Shown here: in pieces, positions 34,331 to 46,185 of the stretch | Layout: each line of letters begins with the position of its first letter | Position numbering within the stretch: position 1 is the first letter of the stretch | Source: Panicum virgatum | Taxonomy: Eukaryota; Streptophyta; Magnoliopsida; Poales; Poaceae | NCBI RefSeq assembly: GCF_016808335.1 | Contig: NC_053140.1 | Location: forward strand, 27,894,086-27,958,085 | Direction of reading: 5' to 3' | Length of the DNA: 64,000 nucleotides | The notes under the pieces: model-generated | What the model was told of the DNA's origin: nothing | The model's input: only the letters and a program-made list of their open reading frames with translations | The model's database searches: none | Made by a program: the position numbers and the translations under genes

Positions 34331-34386
34331 GAGGAGAGGCAGCGCTCCGCCCCCGGATGCTAAATAGACTGGCCCTATATACTTAC

Positions 34387-35167
34387 TCACAGTGTGTTGA
34401 ATATTATTCAACACACCGACGGCGCTGTCCACAACTCCGGTGAAGAGAAATTAAAACCCACCAAACAGCCAACCCAACCAACCATAATGTCACCTGTAGT
34501 AAAAGTCTCCCATAAAACTCAGCAATCACTTTTAATTCCATCCAAGGCTATATAAGTGGAGCATAACCATAGGACAGTTGTCCCCATAATTATTGTATGA
34601 TGCCACGTCCATAAAATTCTCAACTAATTAACGTAAAATAAAGGAAACAATTTACTCCCCAAGCCGATATATAACTGTTAGACCCCTTCTCTCTCTCTTT
34701 TTCAATCCTCTATTTTTCCCTCACGCTATTTTTAGGGCCAAGATGCAGATTCTCTACCCCGTCACTCAAGGTGAGCAACCAATCTGCTCCAGGACCGGTG
34801 ATGCCAGTAGCCCCCCTTGCCGCAGCCTACATTTCATCGGCGATGGGCAGCTGCCTTCCCCGTGCATCCCTCTTCGGCGAGCACAAGTTCGGCTGATTCG
34901 GTGGACAGCAACAACTGTATATGCGTCCCTTAGTGGTGAGTTCAACGATCATTCGATGAATTGATGATGTTGTTCTTATTGCTGTTTGCAACTATTCAGA
35001 CCTATATTGCAGCCATCTCCATATCTGGCTTCTCCAAGTGGCGTAGCCCAGATCCGGTAGAGGTGATCAGCACGATCCCCTAAAAATCTTGATCAATCAA
35101 GTCGTGGTCAAATGGATGCAGCAGCAATAGGCCGCGGCAGCGCCATGGAGGACCCTAGGTTGGTGGC
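34387..35167. other. Left part of a probable second inverted-repeat element, interrupted by retrotransposon 2
   Basis: At 34400 a palindrome GTTGAATATTATTCAAC is followed by ACCGACGGCGCTGTCC and ACTCCGGTGAAGAGAAATTA. This resembles, in the same orientation, the left end of the neighbouring element (GTTGAATAATATTCAAC then CCCGCGGAGTGCCGTCC, 29364-29396). A TATA-like box (34549) and GC-richer, exon-like sequence (34740-35160) follow. The segment ends with GTGGC (35163-35167), duplicated after retrotransposon 2 at 53225-53229. Confidence 0.45.
34549..34556 (+). promoter_or_regulatory. TATA-like box
   Basis: TATATAAG about 190 bp upstream of an ATG at 34743 opening a 73-codon frame (MQILYPVTQGEQ) with no domain. 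It could be the promoter of a gene fragment carried by the repeat element. Support is motif and spacing only. Confidence 0.3.
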
Positions 35168-36298
35168 TGTTGACACCGTTTTTTGACACGTGTCAAGGAA
35201 GGTGATTTTTGTGAGGGGAAGGTGGCCGATTTGGAAGAAACCAAAAGATACACAGGGATGGAATCGGCCGATGGAGTCCGTCCGATGGACCAGAGGAATA
35301 TGCTTCAAAGATGCTGATCTGCTAGTTTGGTGCTCGGCCGATGGAGAGTTGCCGATGAAGTCAAGGAAGGAGGAGAGGATCCGGACTCTACGAGAATCTT
35401 GATGATTCGGTTGTAATATTTAGAGTAGTTTATCTTTAGTAAGTCTTTTATTTAGAGTCAAGTAATGTTTGCCGTAATCGGCTAGGACTTGATAGCGCTA
35501 GGCTATAAATATGAGTTGTAAGGGGCCGGAAAAACTTGATACACATCCAATACAACAAAACTTTACAATTCCTTTGTACTTTTTCGGCGACTTTGCCTTT
35601 TTCTTTTCTTTTTCGACGAGTTCTCTCAAGTTGATCAAGGACGCCTCACATTTGAGCGACTTGGTTTGCTGGTGAGTTTTCGTTTTACCGAGTATATTTG
35701 AGCTTTAGCTACCGGGCGCATCGTTGTGGCTTCATTCAAATCTATTCAAAAGTTATCGAGTTCATCTAGGCTTTGACTTCTGGGCATATCGCTATCGTCT
35801 CGTCTAGATTTATTCACCAATTATCGATATCGGCTAGATTTGTAGGTTTTCCTATGGTTTTTGGCCATTATCACATCTAAAAACATATTAGATCGGCTTT
35901 AGATTTTGCAGTAACATTTTTGTTATCTCAAGAGCCCATTTAGATCTGTTTTTAGTTCACATCATCTATGTTATACATTCGTAGCTTAGATCTTGTTATA
36001 CATACGCGATTGGCTATTCAAAGCCGGTTTTGTTGTTTAGTGCATTGGCTGATCCTGCCGTCGCACTTGTTTATCATACGCTCGCATTCAATATCTTTTT
36101 TGTCATCTATTGCATCGGCAGAGCTTGCCGATACACCTGTCTGAGAGATATTTGGAATTCCAGCCGATATGCTCTCGAATTTGACTTTGTTTTCTCCCTT
36201 GTCAATTTCAGGTCAAATTAACTGGCACGCTTGATCTACTTTTCATGCTTGGTGAACACTTGCCTTCGGATTTCAGTGTGTTGATTTTTGCGTCAACA
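35168..36298 (+). repeat. 5' LTR of retrotransposon 2
   Basis: This 1131-bp LTR has a TATA box (TATAAATA) at 35504-35511 and is rich in GCCGAT/ATCGGC words, as is the body of elements 1 and 2. About six differences from the 3' LTR are visible in the first 240 bp. Confidence 0.92.
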
Positions 36299-36302
36299 CA
36301 TC

Positions 36303-36321
36303 TTTTGGCACGCCCGGTGGT
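36303..36321 (+). other. Primer-binding site of retrotransposon 2
   Basis: TTTTGGCACGCCCGGTGG lies 4 to 6 bp after the LTR, the usual position for a tRNA-derived primer site. I do not assign the tRNA. The same GGCACG is where the leader of retrotransposon 1 breaks off at 1685. Confidence 0.6.
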
Positions 36322-36339
36322 ACCGAAAGCTTCAACATA

Positions 36340-37071
36340 GTGGACATTACTGATAAATCTGCAGTTAGTGAAGAAAACCAGATTCCTGTTCCGGAAGACA
36401 AGCTCAAAGAAGAACAAAAGAAGGAATATGAAGAGTTGGTGGAGAAGTTTAAACGTGAATGCCTCAAGTCGTACAGCGTCACCAGATCTGGCGAGGTGAT
36501 CAAGAAGTTTTATCTTCCATCTTTTCAGCCATTGACAGAGGCTCAATGTGAGAACAAGATAATGGACGCGGTTGGCCAAGCTGTAGCACAAGCTTTCATC
36601 AAGAGTGCAATAGTTATGGGCAACACAGTGCACAACGCAGTGGTCAAGACTTTTGCTGAAGGTACATTTCCAGGTTGCATGGGTCCTTGCTACATACAGC
36701 CAGATCAAATGTAATATATTCCCTTGGAAGTGTCTATGGCAGCAGCTCTGTCGGCTCCCAATAACCAGGCAGGGACAAGCAACAGTCAAGCCCCACCACA
36801 GATTACTACTGCAGCGTTAGCGGTTATAGCAGATCCTATCTACTCAACTACGCCGCCTATTGCTACATCTATGCAAGATGGGTCTGCGTCCGTGTTTCCT
36901 AAAGGATGGAATCCTCCTACTAGGTATGGTATGCATCCAGATTTCTTTACTACACCAGTCAAGGCACAGTTTAATGCATCTGCTTCTAAGCCGATAACTT
37001 CTCAGCCTGATCCATCGGCCACTCAGCCGATGGGTGCACAGCAGGATGCATCGGCAATGCAGCCGAATGCG
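36340..37071 (+). pseudogene. gag: gag, N-terminal part, of retrotransposon 2
   Basis: An open frame begins GTGGACATTACTGAT (36340). There is no in-frame ATG nearby (ATA precedes GTG), so the start codon may be mutated. A charged segment (EDKLKEEQKKEYEELVEKFKREC) suggests a helix or short coiled coil. TAA at 36712-36714 interrupts the frame, which then continues to 37071, where the Athila-type element is inserted. It resumes at 46842. This part corresponds to the gag front lost from retrotransposon 1. Confidence 0.75.
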
Positions 37072-38491
37072 TGTTGACGCTCCTTAGCGCCCCCGATTTA
37101 TGTACCGCAAGCGCACGGTTTTGTGTAGCTTTTCCCTTAGAGTATTCCCCCAAGGTTTATCAATCCACGGAACTAAAGAGAAAAGAAACAATCTACTAGC
37201 ATAGAGATTCTTTTGTGTTGAGATGGTGAAAAACAAATCTAATCTACTAAAAACGACAAACACCGAAGGTAGCAAGAGAAAGTTAGAGATGACCAATCTA
37301 GATCACCTAGATCATGCATATGTTGTAATTCCAGCTAGATGAAGTGAAGTAAGGTAGATGTGAATCTCAATGAAAAGCCTCTTTAAACCCAAAATCTCCA
37401 ATCCGATCCCTCGATACTCCGCCTACTCTGTGGAGACGGCCTCTCACGACGCCCCCCTTTTGAACGAAATACCCTGAAGCAAGTCGAACCCCCTTTGGTA
37501 GTTCCGCCATGAACCTCTAGCCACCATGACTACAAGATCATGCTAAGCGATCTATCTCGATAATATATCTAGGATAAAGCAAACCCAAAGAAAAGAACGA
37601 AATCGAAAGAGAGAACATGATCGCTAAACATTCGGAATCACAGATAACTTCACCATGAATGATTGTACATAACAAGATCACAACCGGGGCCCTACCTTGA
37701 TCCTGATGATCCTAGCTCCAGAACTCCGACGTGGTCTTCCTTGCAAGGTTCCCAAGTCGGCTAGGGCGAACCCTAGACAACTAGCACGACCCTCGGCTCT
37801 CCGAGAGGTGTCCCTCTATCTTCTCTGCTCCTTGGCATCGTCTCCCGAATTGATCTCTGCGTGAACCTTGGGGAGGGGTCTTTAAATAGCCTCAGGGAAC
37901 CCTAGGTCAAAGGGGAGGTCGAACCGACCTAAAAAATGGCTGGGCCGGCCGGCCCAATGGGCCTAGGCCGGCCGGCCTGGCTCTTTCCTTCGCCGTCTCA
38001 TGTTCATCTTTCTCCCCAAGTCTCCTGGAATCTTCTAGAGTTTATGTCTTTCACGATTGCACCCCATTAGACGTCGTTATCTTCGAGATTTCTTCGAGAA
38101 AAAGGATAGGATGGAAAATCCTTCCTTAAATATCTCTTTGCTTTGCTTAGCCCCGAAGTATCTCGATCTTATCTTGTGGGTTTTGTTCTTTGGGCTTCAT
38201 TGGAGGGTGGATGTGCATGAACGAGCCTCTAATCATCATGGCCTTCGATCCTTTGTTCGGGCTTTGGCCTTCGTCTTTCTTCGTGTCATCGCGTGATCGT
38301 GGGCCTCGCCATTTCATGCTCCAAAATTGGTCAAAAACCTGCAAAAACGAAGTACCTCCAAAATATATGTGCAAACGCGAAAACGACCAATAATTGGGCC
38401 GAGGTTAGGATGGTTAGTGATTTTGATATTAAATTCATGCCATTATCAAAGTTAAACTGGGGATAAAATGGATACTTAAGGAGCACCAACA
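37072..38491 (-). repeat. 3' LTR of the Athila-type element
   Basis: On the + strand it reads TGTTGACGCTCC ... GGAGCACCAACA, so 12-bp near-inverted ends are visible. It includes a GGCCGGCCGGCC-rich palindromic segment at about 37945-37980, a motif repeated elsewhere in the element. Confidence 0.88.
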
Positions 38492-38501
38492 TTCCCCCCA
38501 T
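38492..38501 (-). other. Polypurine tract of the Athila-type element
   Basis: On the - strand GCATGGGGGGAA runs directly into the LTR start TGTTGGTGC. Confidence 0.7.
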
Positions 38502-40524
38502 GCTTAAACCTTGCTCGTCCTCGAGTAAGTCTTTGATAAAAATCAGCGCTGCCTTTCAGTGTCCAATCCCCGCACTTGATCATACACGAGAAAACACAAT
38601 GCTCCCAAAAATATTTTGCAGTTAATAGTTCAAGTTTAATTAGCTTTTTCAATGTGGAAGGTAGATACAAGTTAAATGCTTCCCCACAATTATTAAGCAC
38701 ATGCTCTCAAAATTAAACAAGTCTCAGAATTAAGAAAGTAAGTTCCATAAATAATGCTAAACCAAGATCAATAATTTAAACCTCATTGCAATTTGCTCAT
38801 GGAAACTCTCAGCTCATCTTGTCTCTCAAACTTGCTAGAACTTTCTCCTTTCTTTCTCTCATATGTATGTGTGAGGCTTTATCTGGAGCTCTGGAAATGT
38901 TAGTCCTAACAAAAGATATTATAATCAAGATATTATTAAAACAAGAAATACTTCTTATGGATTTACCGAGACTCGTCAAAAAGACCATTGGAAAATAATT
39001 TCTTTTATGGACAGGGAGAGAATGGAACACACACTTTAGATGGTGGACATGTGCAAATGGTAACGGTTGATCCCAAGGCACAACTGAAGTCCTTGTTATC
39101 GGATTGCACATGGTTGGAATAATTGAGTATAGAATAATCTTCAAAGTACCTAGAGTTTAATGAAGCAAATGGAACCGAGGAGCTTTTCATCATCATTCAT
39201 TTTTTTCTCTCTTTCTTTTTGCTCCTCAGAACCATTGGCAACACAATGCACTTACTCCACCTCCCCCCATGCTTGAACGTTTGCTTGTCCTCAAGCAATG
39301 AAGTGATGATAACTTGATGGAGTGAGTGCACAAAACCTTTATCAATACTCTGGATTCAACTTTGGAATTCAAGGGAGCATCTCCTCGTGAAAGATTGAAG
39401 CCAACAGAGGAGGAAAAAGGGCAGGCCGGCCAGCCTAGGGGTGTTGGGCCGGCTAGCCTACTTCCTGTAGGCCTCCACTTTTTCGGATTTTTCTTCTGCG
39501 AACTCTTTGATGCATCCCAAGCTTATGTTTTACTGAATTTTGCTCTTGATTCCACTGTTTTGCCGTCGAAATATATACTCAATATATAGGTTGTGATCAG
39601 GGAGGTGTTTCACAAAAAGATGTTTTTGGTTAAGGGTGGATATCCAGCGAGGTTTGTGATGTTCCCGGTATAGAAACTCACAATGCATGGATAGAATGGC
39701 TAGCAAAAGAGAGGTACGCAAAAATACGGAATGGTCAGCTTCTTAGTCTCATACCAAAGAAGATAAATCCTGAATTAATTCACCTGAAAATAATTCTTGC
39801 TCTATGGTTTGTTATGATATATCATTTAGGCTTGTAGAAAGGTAGAGCAATTGCAAAAGGTATCATTGGCAAGGTTAGCTCAAAATTAAATCTAAAATAA
39901 ATTTTCCTTGACAAGCTTAAGTAAGAGAGCAAGAATAAAAGATATGTGTCTTAATTTATCATAACCTACACAATTGAATTAGCCGGCATTTAATTAATTT
40001 TCAGATCATGTTAGAGAGAGCATTAGTTTAATCATGCATAAACCAGGCACAAGAAAGTAGACAAAGCGGCAACGATCATCATATTTTAACATGGCACAAA
40101 CTTTCTATCATCATTACTAACCATAACATTAAAGCGTAGGTGATGCATTTATTTATCATGGTGATGAAAGCAAAAGAAAACAATTTGCACACATGCTGAA
40201 AAACAGAAAATTGCTACGCACACAGAAGCTTGCACACATGCTGAAAATAAATGAAAAGAAATAGAGAAATCCAAACCACACGTGCGAGCATTTTATTCAT
40301 GGTCTTGCCGTCGATCACTCTCCTTGATTGGCTCTTGCGTTGTATCCTTGGTCATAATACTGCTGAAATGCTCCTCCATTAAATTGTTCCGGTGGCGCCA
40401 GGCCTAGAAGTCCCATTTGATATGCGATTCCCGCGGTTCCATCTTCTAGTTGGGTTGTGTGCCACCGGATGGCGTCTATATCTTCCATGTTTCTTCCTTG
40501 TTCCGGTTGAGGGAGGTCAAAATA
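38502..40524 (-). other. Non-coding 3' region of the Athila-type element
   Basis: About 2 kb, AT-rich, with only short frames and no domain. A second purine-rich stretch (GCATGGGGGGAGGTGGAG on the - strand) lies near 39261-39278 and could be a remnant of an extra purine tract. A GGCCGGCC-like segment lies at 39425-39465. Confidence 0.55.
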
Positions 40525-41946
40525 TTATGCTCCAAATGACGGGTCGGGCATCTCTCCTTGATATGACGAGGGTGGGTAGCCGTAGTTGCTAAATGGTGGG
40601 GGCACCGCCGCAGCATGCCCCCATGCTTGTTCTTGGTTTCCTTCCCATTGACTCGTCCATCCTTGCGGGTATTCTTGTCCACTTGATGCACCTTGAAATT
40701 CATTCCTCCAATAAGAGGAACTTGGCGGTGGAAGGTTTACTTCCAAATCTTCTTGTTGTGCCGATGCCGATGTTCCTTCAATTAACCTTCCTCTTTTTGA
40801 TTTCTTCACCTTTTTTCCAATATTTTCAACTCGCCAATCAGTCCTCCCTCTTGCAAATAATTTCAGCCTTTGATCGGGGAGGGAAATATCCATCTCAGAA
40901 ATAGTGAATCCCTTTTTTTCATCCCCTCCGATATAATGGCCTTGCCTCAAATGTTCAATCCCAATATCTCTTCCCGGGACATAATATTTTTGGATCACTC
41001 GTAACCTCGGATTCATGGCCCGGGCTATCATTGCGAGATAACACCCCGAACCAACTTCTCCCATGCCGGATGATGCTTCACAAATCCACCTTTCAACCAT
41101 GATGTAGGTGGGATCAATCACTTGCTTCTTCACCAATGCAGCATACATCCAATTTAATTCTTGGTCGGTGACCTTCGATTCTCTCATCCTCCCGAGAATT
41201 CTTTTGCTCAACCAAGAGTGGAATATTTGGAGGGTCACATTAGTTATATTCTTCCTTTGGCAGTTGACTTCTTTTGCTATTTTTGTCCAAAATTCATCAA
41301 GCTCTCCATCTTCAACTTGCACCATTTCATATGCATTACTTTTGAATCCGAGCAAACTTCATATTTCTCCATAGGTGATTACTTTCTCTTCATTCTTGAG
41401 CCAAAATTTTAGACATAGAACTTCTTCATCATCCACCACTTCAGTTGTTCTCTCCAATGTCATGAACATCTCCAGAGCCACCTCTTTTTGTATGTCTACC
41501 GTGACACCGTCGGAAAATAACTTCCAACCGATGTTCTCCAAGATCTCATAGATGTCATGATGAAATCCCAGCTTCTCCAATGCTTCATCATCAAAATCAT
41601 AATTTGCTCGCAGTCTTCCCTTCATGAACTTGAGCCTTTCTTCTTCTTCCTTCGACAAGATAATAAACCCATATTCTAAATTCTTGGGCTTGTATGGTGG
41701 TGGTGCTGATGACCTTGTCGAACGCCGTGGAGGAGGTGGCATCCCTTCGGTGAATCGCATGGAGGAGCTTCTCGGGTCTCTCATCCCACCAAAGAGCAGC
41801 ATGTCGCTCCTCGGTGCGGGGTTGTCTTCCTCCATGCTCCGCGGAGACTCGGAGACCGAATGCCTCCGCGAAGAACTTGGTGATGCGTCGGATGTTGATG
41901 AACGCGTCCTTCTCCTCCCGGTGATGAACTTCATGAGGCCACTCAT
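40525..41946 (-). pseudogene. 3' ORF of the Athila-type element (Athila ORF-1-like), one stop
   Basis: The frame starts at ATG 41946 (MSGLMKFITGRRRTRSS) and runs to TAA at 40525, broken only by TGA at 41361-41359 after which the same frame goes on for 277 codons. The N-terminus is basic and Ser/Pro-rich. The centre (DEFWTKIAKEVNCQRKN, MYAALVKKQVIDPTYIMVERW, GSGCYLAMIARAMN) resembles the Athila ORF-1 family of plant retrotransposon proteins, found in many grass and dicot Athila elements. The C-terminus is Gly/Gln/Pro-rich. No transmembrane segment is evident, so an envelope role is not supported by sequence. CGA to TGA would explain the stop. Its function is unknown. Confidence 0.65.
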
Positions 41947-42203
41947 GGTGACTCCTTGCTGCACACACTCAAAAACAAACACACCGGGGGTTTCTTGCCG
42001 GCAGGAGAACAATATATCGAAGAGTGGAACAAACTAGGAATTGTGGTGAATTTTCTGAGATTTTTGGAGTAGATTTTGGTGGACGAATTTTTCAGGGCTC
42101 TAACTGATGTTTCTGGGTGAAGAACTTGAAGAACATAAGCAAGGAATTGAATGAGGAGTGCACCTGTCAAAGGGGAGCACCAGAGCTCTTAAAAAGGGGC
42201 CAA

Positions 42204-42263
42204 GCCGGCCGGCCTAGGGCCTTGGGGCCGGCCGGCCTAGGGCCTTGGGGCCGGCCGGCCTAG
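42204..42263. repeat. Tandem GGCCGGCCGGCCTAGG repeat
   Basis: About 2.6 copies of a 23-bp unit, CCGGCCGGCCTAGGGCCTTGG plus two G. The core is self-complementary. Variants occur in the LTR (37945-37980) and at 39425-39465, so the motif marks three places in the element. Confidence 0.8.
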
Positions 42264-43264
42264 GGTGTTTTTAGCTCTCCTCCACTTCAATTTTCTCTGG
42301 TGGCTTCCTGGTGCAATTATTCGCTTCTGTCCAGTACATCTTGCATAATTTGCACCATCCAAATCCCGTGAACCACTCCTTCTTTGCCTTTGATGCCCAC
42401 TTGCAATATTATTTCTCCACTTTGTGTCATTCACCTTGTCCCATGCTTCATCATTCATCACATGGTGTCATCTTTGTTGAAAATCACATGTCCTTCCATG
42501 CATGGCTGCTCCCTCCTTTGAATTATTTGCATGTGGTGGTAGGTAGAGAGCACAACTCTTTCCCGTGAACTCACTTTGATCAATGGATGTTAATAAAGCA
42601 CATAAACCCTTTCCAAATCATGCTTAGATGTTTAATTCTTCTCTAACTTCGAAATTTCAGAATTGGCTCAAAGCATGCAATGAGTTTAAATGAATAATTA
42701 GAGGGGAATTAAAACATCTTTATATTTGTAAGTCCAAAAATATTTTCCGACTACATTAATTTTGGTTGCACCGGAACCATTCACTTTCATGAATTGATAG
42801 CGAACAATCTCGAATTCAACCGTGGGTCTTGGGTTTAGGTTCTAATTTTTGCCAAAATGAGAAAGAGATTTTTGAAAAAAGGAATAAATAAAGTTAGGAA
42901 AATTCTAATCCTATGGTGATAAAACTGAAAATTCTCTTCTATGCTTGCGCGAACCTACGCATCAAGAATTCAAATGATATAAACATAGCGCGGCTCTATT
43001 CGTGTGTTTTATCTCAACTTGGTCCGGCCGTCATGGACAGGACGGTCGCCAAAAATAGGTATGGAATTTTGGATGTGGCTTTCTCAAGAAGAGGCAAATA
43101 AATCATAGTATGGCTCATGTCATTGGTTTAAAATAATAAATATCATCGAAATGACCGAGCGAATAAAATCCAAATCGAATTGTTCGACCGAACAACCAAT
43201 TGTTCAAAAGTATATCATGTTCTTGTGTAGCAAAATTCTCGACTCACTTACTTAAACTTTTCGC

Positions 43265-43365
43265 GGGTTGTCCTCCCGGCAGCTTATTCTTGACTCGACG
43301 AACGGGTTGAACTCCCGGCAGATTTATTCTTGACTCGACGAACGGGTTGCCTCCCGCAAAGTGCT
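43265..43365. repeat. 43-bp tandem duplication after the protease gene
   Basis: TATTCTTGACTCGACGAACG and its flanks (CCCGGCAG...GGGTTG) appear twice in direct order, with a partial third copy before (GGGTTGTCCTCCCGGCAG). Confidence 0.75.
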
Positions 43366-43399
43366 TCGTTTATAGTCTATAGCTAGACTTTCTTCTTCT

Positions 43400-44071
43400 T
43401 CACTTCGGACCAACGCTCGGTGATGGCGCTGTAGTCTTGGGTACCAACTTCCGCACAATCCTTGGTGCGGGCTTGTCTTCTACGTTAGTCATCTTTTTGG
43501 TCTTCACAGGCGGGCTTTTAGCTTTCTTCTTGATGGGTGCAACGATCTTCTTTGTCGCGATGGACGCGACGACTTCTATCTCCTTCTTTGCTTCCTTCTT
43601 GTTCGGCTCTTCTTCTTTCTTTGGCTTCTCCTTTGTGACACGGCGGTGAGGCGGAACATATTTGACATTGATCATGTTGCATACCTCAAGGCGTGGACGT
43701 AACTTGAATTCGCTTGTGGTGCCATTGATGTCGAACTTTATCTCCCCCTTGCCAACGTCGATGTTTGCCCTTGCGGTCTTGAGGAAAGGCCTCCCAAGTA
43801 TGAGAGGTGCCTTGCTCCCTTCTCCCATATCGAGAATCACAAAGTCAACGGGGACTAAGTGTTCTACAATCTTCACGGGTACGTCTTCGGCGATTCCCAA
43901 AGGATAGCGAACGGAATTGTCCGCTAACTCTAGGCACATGGCGGTGGGCTCCGGCTCCGGTAAGCGTAGCTTCGCGAACACATTCCTTGGCATGACGTGC
44001 ACACTTGCACCGAGATCACAAAGTGCTCTTTCGAACATAAGAGATCCAATAGAACACGGGATGGTAGGACA
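43400..44071 (-). pseudogene. Protease of the Athila-type element
   Basis: The frame continues gag after TGA at 44074-44072. ALCDLGASVHVMP is the Athila-type aspartic protease active site, and ILGRPFLKTARA the second conserved segment. After the protease domain the last 80 residues are very Lys-rich (KEKPKKEEEPNKKEAKKE), ending at 43400 with no pol following. A Lys-rich tail in place of RT suggests the deletion is old or that this is a settled non-autonomous form. Confidence 0.75.
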
Positions 44072-45916
44072 TCAAGGGTCCTTCTTCTTTTTAGGAGCTT
44101 CATTAGCGATTGCCACGCTACATTCCTTGGTTAGCTTGACAGTGCTTGGCAGTATCTCACGCTTGTTTCCCATGATGTCTTCGAAGTAGCGAGAATACGT
44201 TGGAACTTGTAGAGCGTCCAAGAGTGGCATATTGATGCTCAACTTGCGTACCATGTCAACAAATTTGTTGAATTGCTCATCTTCATGTTTACCTTTGCGG
44301 TATCGTGGCCTTGGCGGTAGAATCTTGGTGTCTATATCATCTAGCTCAAACTCCGGCTCTTCGGTGACTATCTCTGGCATAGGTGTAGGTGCCTTCTCCT
44401 TGATGATGGTCTCCACTTCAACTCTTGGCTTAGGCTTCCTTGCTCCCGCCGCATGTTCGGGTTCTTCAGTCTCCTTCCCCGAGCGAGTTTGAATTGCCTT
44501 TGCCGTCTCCGGACTTTGAGGTTGCACGGGCAATTTTCCTTCGTTGCTAGATAGGCGTCCGGCGAGCTGGGCTACTTGTGTTTCTAGCATCTTCATCATG
44601 TTGAGTACTTGAAGGTTAGAGCTCCCGACTTCCATCACCTTGCCATCAATGTTCTCCAAGATCTTGTCCATAGCCTTGAACTTGGTGACGGTGTCCTTGT
44701 TTATCTTGCCTTGCTCCTCCATGAACTCCTTCAATTGTATACGAAGAGGCACCGAGTTTTGAATGGAAGACCTTGCATTAAATTGGGGTCTACCTTGCCT
44801 GTAGCGGAAGTTAGTTGGCGGAATCCATTCTCCCTTCTTCATGTAGTCGAGCATCTTGGCTTCCTCCGGGCAATTCTTTTGTACATGGCCGTACTCTCCA
44901 CATTCTTCACATGTAGACCTTGCTTCGGCCGCCTTCAAATCGATAGCTTGGGCTTCTCTCTTTTCCACTTCCATCTTCTCCAACCTTCTCATGAGCGAGT
45001 CAATCTTCCCTTCTAGCACTTCTTCGCGTTCCACTTGTAATACACTCTTCGCGGCGCCCACGGCTTGGAGTGGTTGTAGGTGCCCCGATGATGCCCATGC
45101 GTCATTGTCCACCACCTTCTTGAATAGCTTGAAAACTTGAGTAGGCGTGAGCTCAATGATAGAACCTCCGGCCGATGCGTCAATGATCCCCCTTGATGCA
45201 GTAGTGAGGCCTTGATAGAACTTCTGGACCACATCCTCCCTTGAAAACTTGTGATGAGGTACGGCGCGGATGTAGTCGTTGAAGCACTCATAGGCTTCCG
45301 CAATAGTCTCCGTCGGGGCTTGCACGAATGTTGCAATCTTGTTGCGCAGAATCTGGGTCTTGCCCGGCGAGTAGAACTCCGTCATGAATTCTTTCATCAA
45401 GGACTCCCAATTTTGCACCGTGCGTGGTGGTAGAGAATGAAACCATTGCAGCGCTCTCCCAAGTAGAGAGAATGGAAAGAGCCTCGCTCTTATTTAATCT
45501 TGAGTCATCCCTTGCATGTCGAAGGTGCGGCATAGTTGGAGGAATGCTTGAAGGTGTAGATTAGCATCTTATTTTCCAGTGAAGGGCGAGCTTTGCACCA
45601 TCCTTATAATTGAAGTCTTGATCTCGAACGGAACTCCGATGTTGTCGAGATTTTGGATCGGCAAGTCCCGAACGTCCGGAGTGCATAGCTCTCCGATCGT
45701 ACGCTCCGGCTCCGGTAGCGCCATCCCTTGGTGAAGTGGCACCTCCTTTGCACTTGTTGGTGGAGTTGCTTGAGGTGAAGACGATGAACCGTCGGCTTCA
45801 ACTTTTGGATCTACTAGTTCCAGCTTCCTTGATCGTGCTTCTCATCTCCTTTGCCTGTAAATTTTTTCTGGATCATCCACAAAATTTTCGGGTTTGTTGG
45901 AGAGGCTCCCGTCCAT
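44072..45916 (-). pseudogene. gag: gag of the Athila-type element, several stops
   Basis: One frame runs from ATG 45916 (MDGSLSNKPENF) to 44072. It is interrupted by TGA at 45844-45842, TAA at 45571-45569 and TAA at 45496-45494, then open for 448 codons. Capsid-like segments are RARLFPFSLLGRALQWFHSLP and MQNWESLMKEFMTEFYSPGKT. A CCHC knuckle is CEECGEYGHVQKNC (CX2CX4HX4C, near 44910). A helical segment (KFKAMDKILENIDGKVMEV) follows. The order matches Athila gag. The stops rule out a functional product. Confidence 0.8.
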
Positions 45917-46157
45917 CTCCTGTTAGGGGTTAGTGAAAAAGAAAAATATATACGAGGTCTAAAAGATGAATATCCAAGATCTAAAACATAAAAGAAAAAT
46001 AAAGCAAAATAAAGAAAACTCTAGATTAGATTGATTTTCGTGGAATAGATCTATTTTTTTAGTTAGCTCAGAAAAATAAGAGATCTAAAAAAACGTCAAA
46101 AAGAAAAAATCAAAAAAATATTTACGAATACAAGTAAGATTGGATCTTAAATCGATG

Positions 46158-46178
46158 GTTCCCCGGCAACGGCGCCAG
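46158..46178 (-). other. Primer-binding site of the Athila-type element
   Basis: On the - strand TGGCGCCGTTGCCGGGGA begins 7 to 8 bp inside the 5' LTR. This is the primer site typical of Athila elements and fixes the element's orientation. Confidence 0.85.
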
Positions 46179-46185
46179 AAAAGCT

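Larger units (their letters stand above)
29339..34386. mobile_element. Unclassified 5-kb inverted-repeat element, non-coding
   Basis: The left end (GGGTTGGTCTATTTAACACCC) and the reverse complement of the right end (GGGCCAGTCTATTTAGCATCC) match at 16 of 21 bases. The match continues for about 110 bp inward on both sides (CGGAGYGC...CCTCCGGC...GAAATTACGG...GTGGGTAGTAAA). Diverged copies of the arm recur inside: one near 30806-31130 in left orientation and about three at 33540-34330 in right orientation. The interior is AT-rich, with a CT microsatellite and a region full of TCAATTGAAAAATACT-like words. No frame over 80 codons has recognisable content. The 9-bp flanks (TATGCAATA and TATATACTT) are not convincing duplications, so the superfamily stays open; a MULE-like or fold-back element is possible. 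Confidence 0.55.
41947..43399 (-). other. Region of the Athila-type element where pol should be
   Basis: About 1.45 kb with no RT, RNase H or integrase motif in any frame. It holds a 23-bp tandem repeat (42204-42263) and a 43-bp tandem repeat (43265-43365). The latter encodes, on the - strand, phrases such as GGNPFVESRINLPGVQPV after the protease stop. Confidence 0.6.

Noticed and set aside
40525..41946. Envelope-like function for the Athila 3' ORF
   Set aside because: No signal peptide or transmembrane segment is evident, and the similarity is to the Athila ORF-1 family rather than to any envelope protein.
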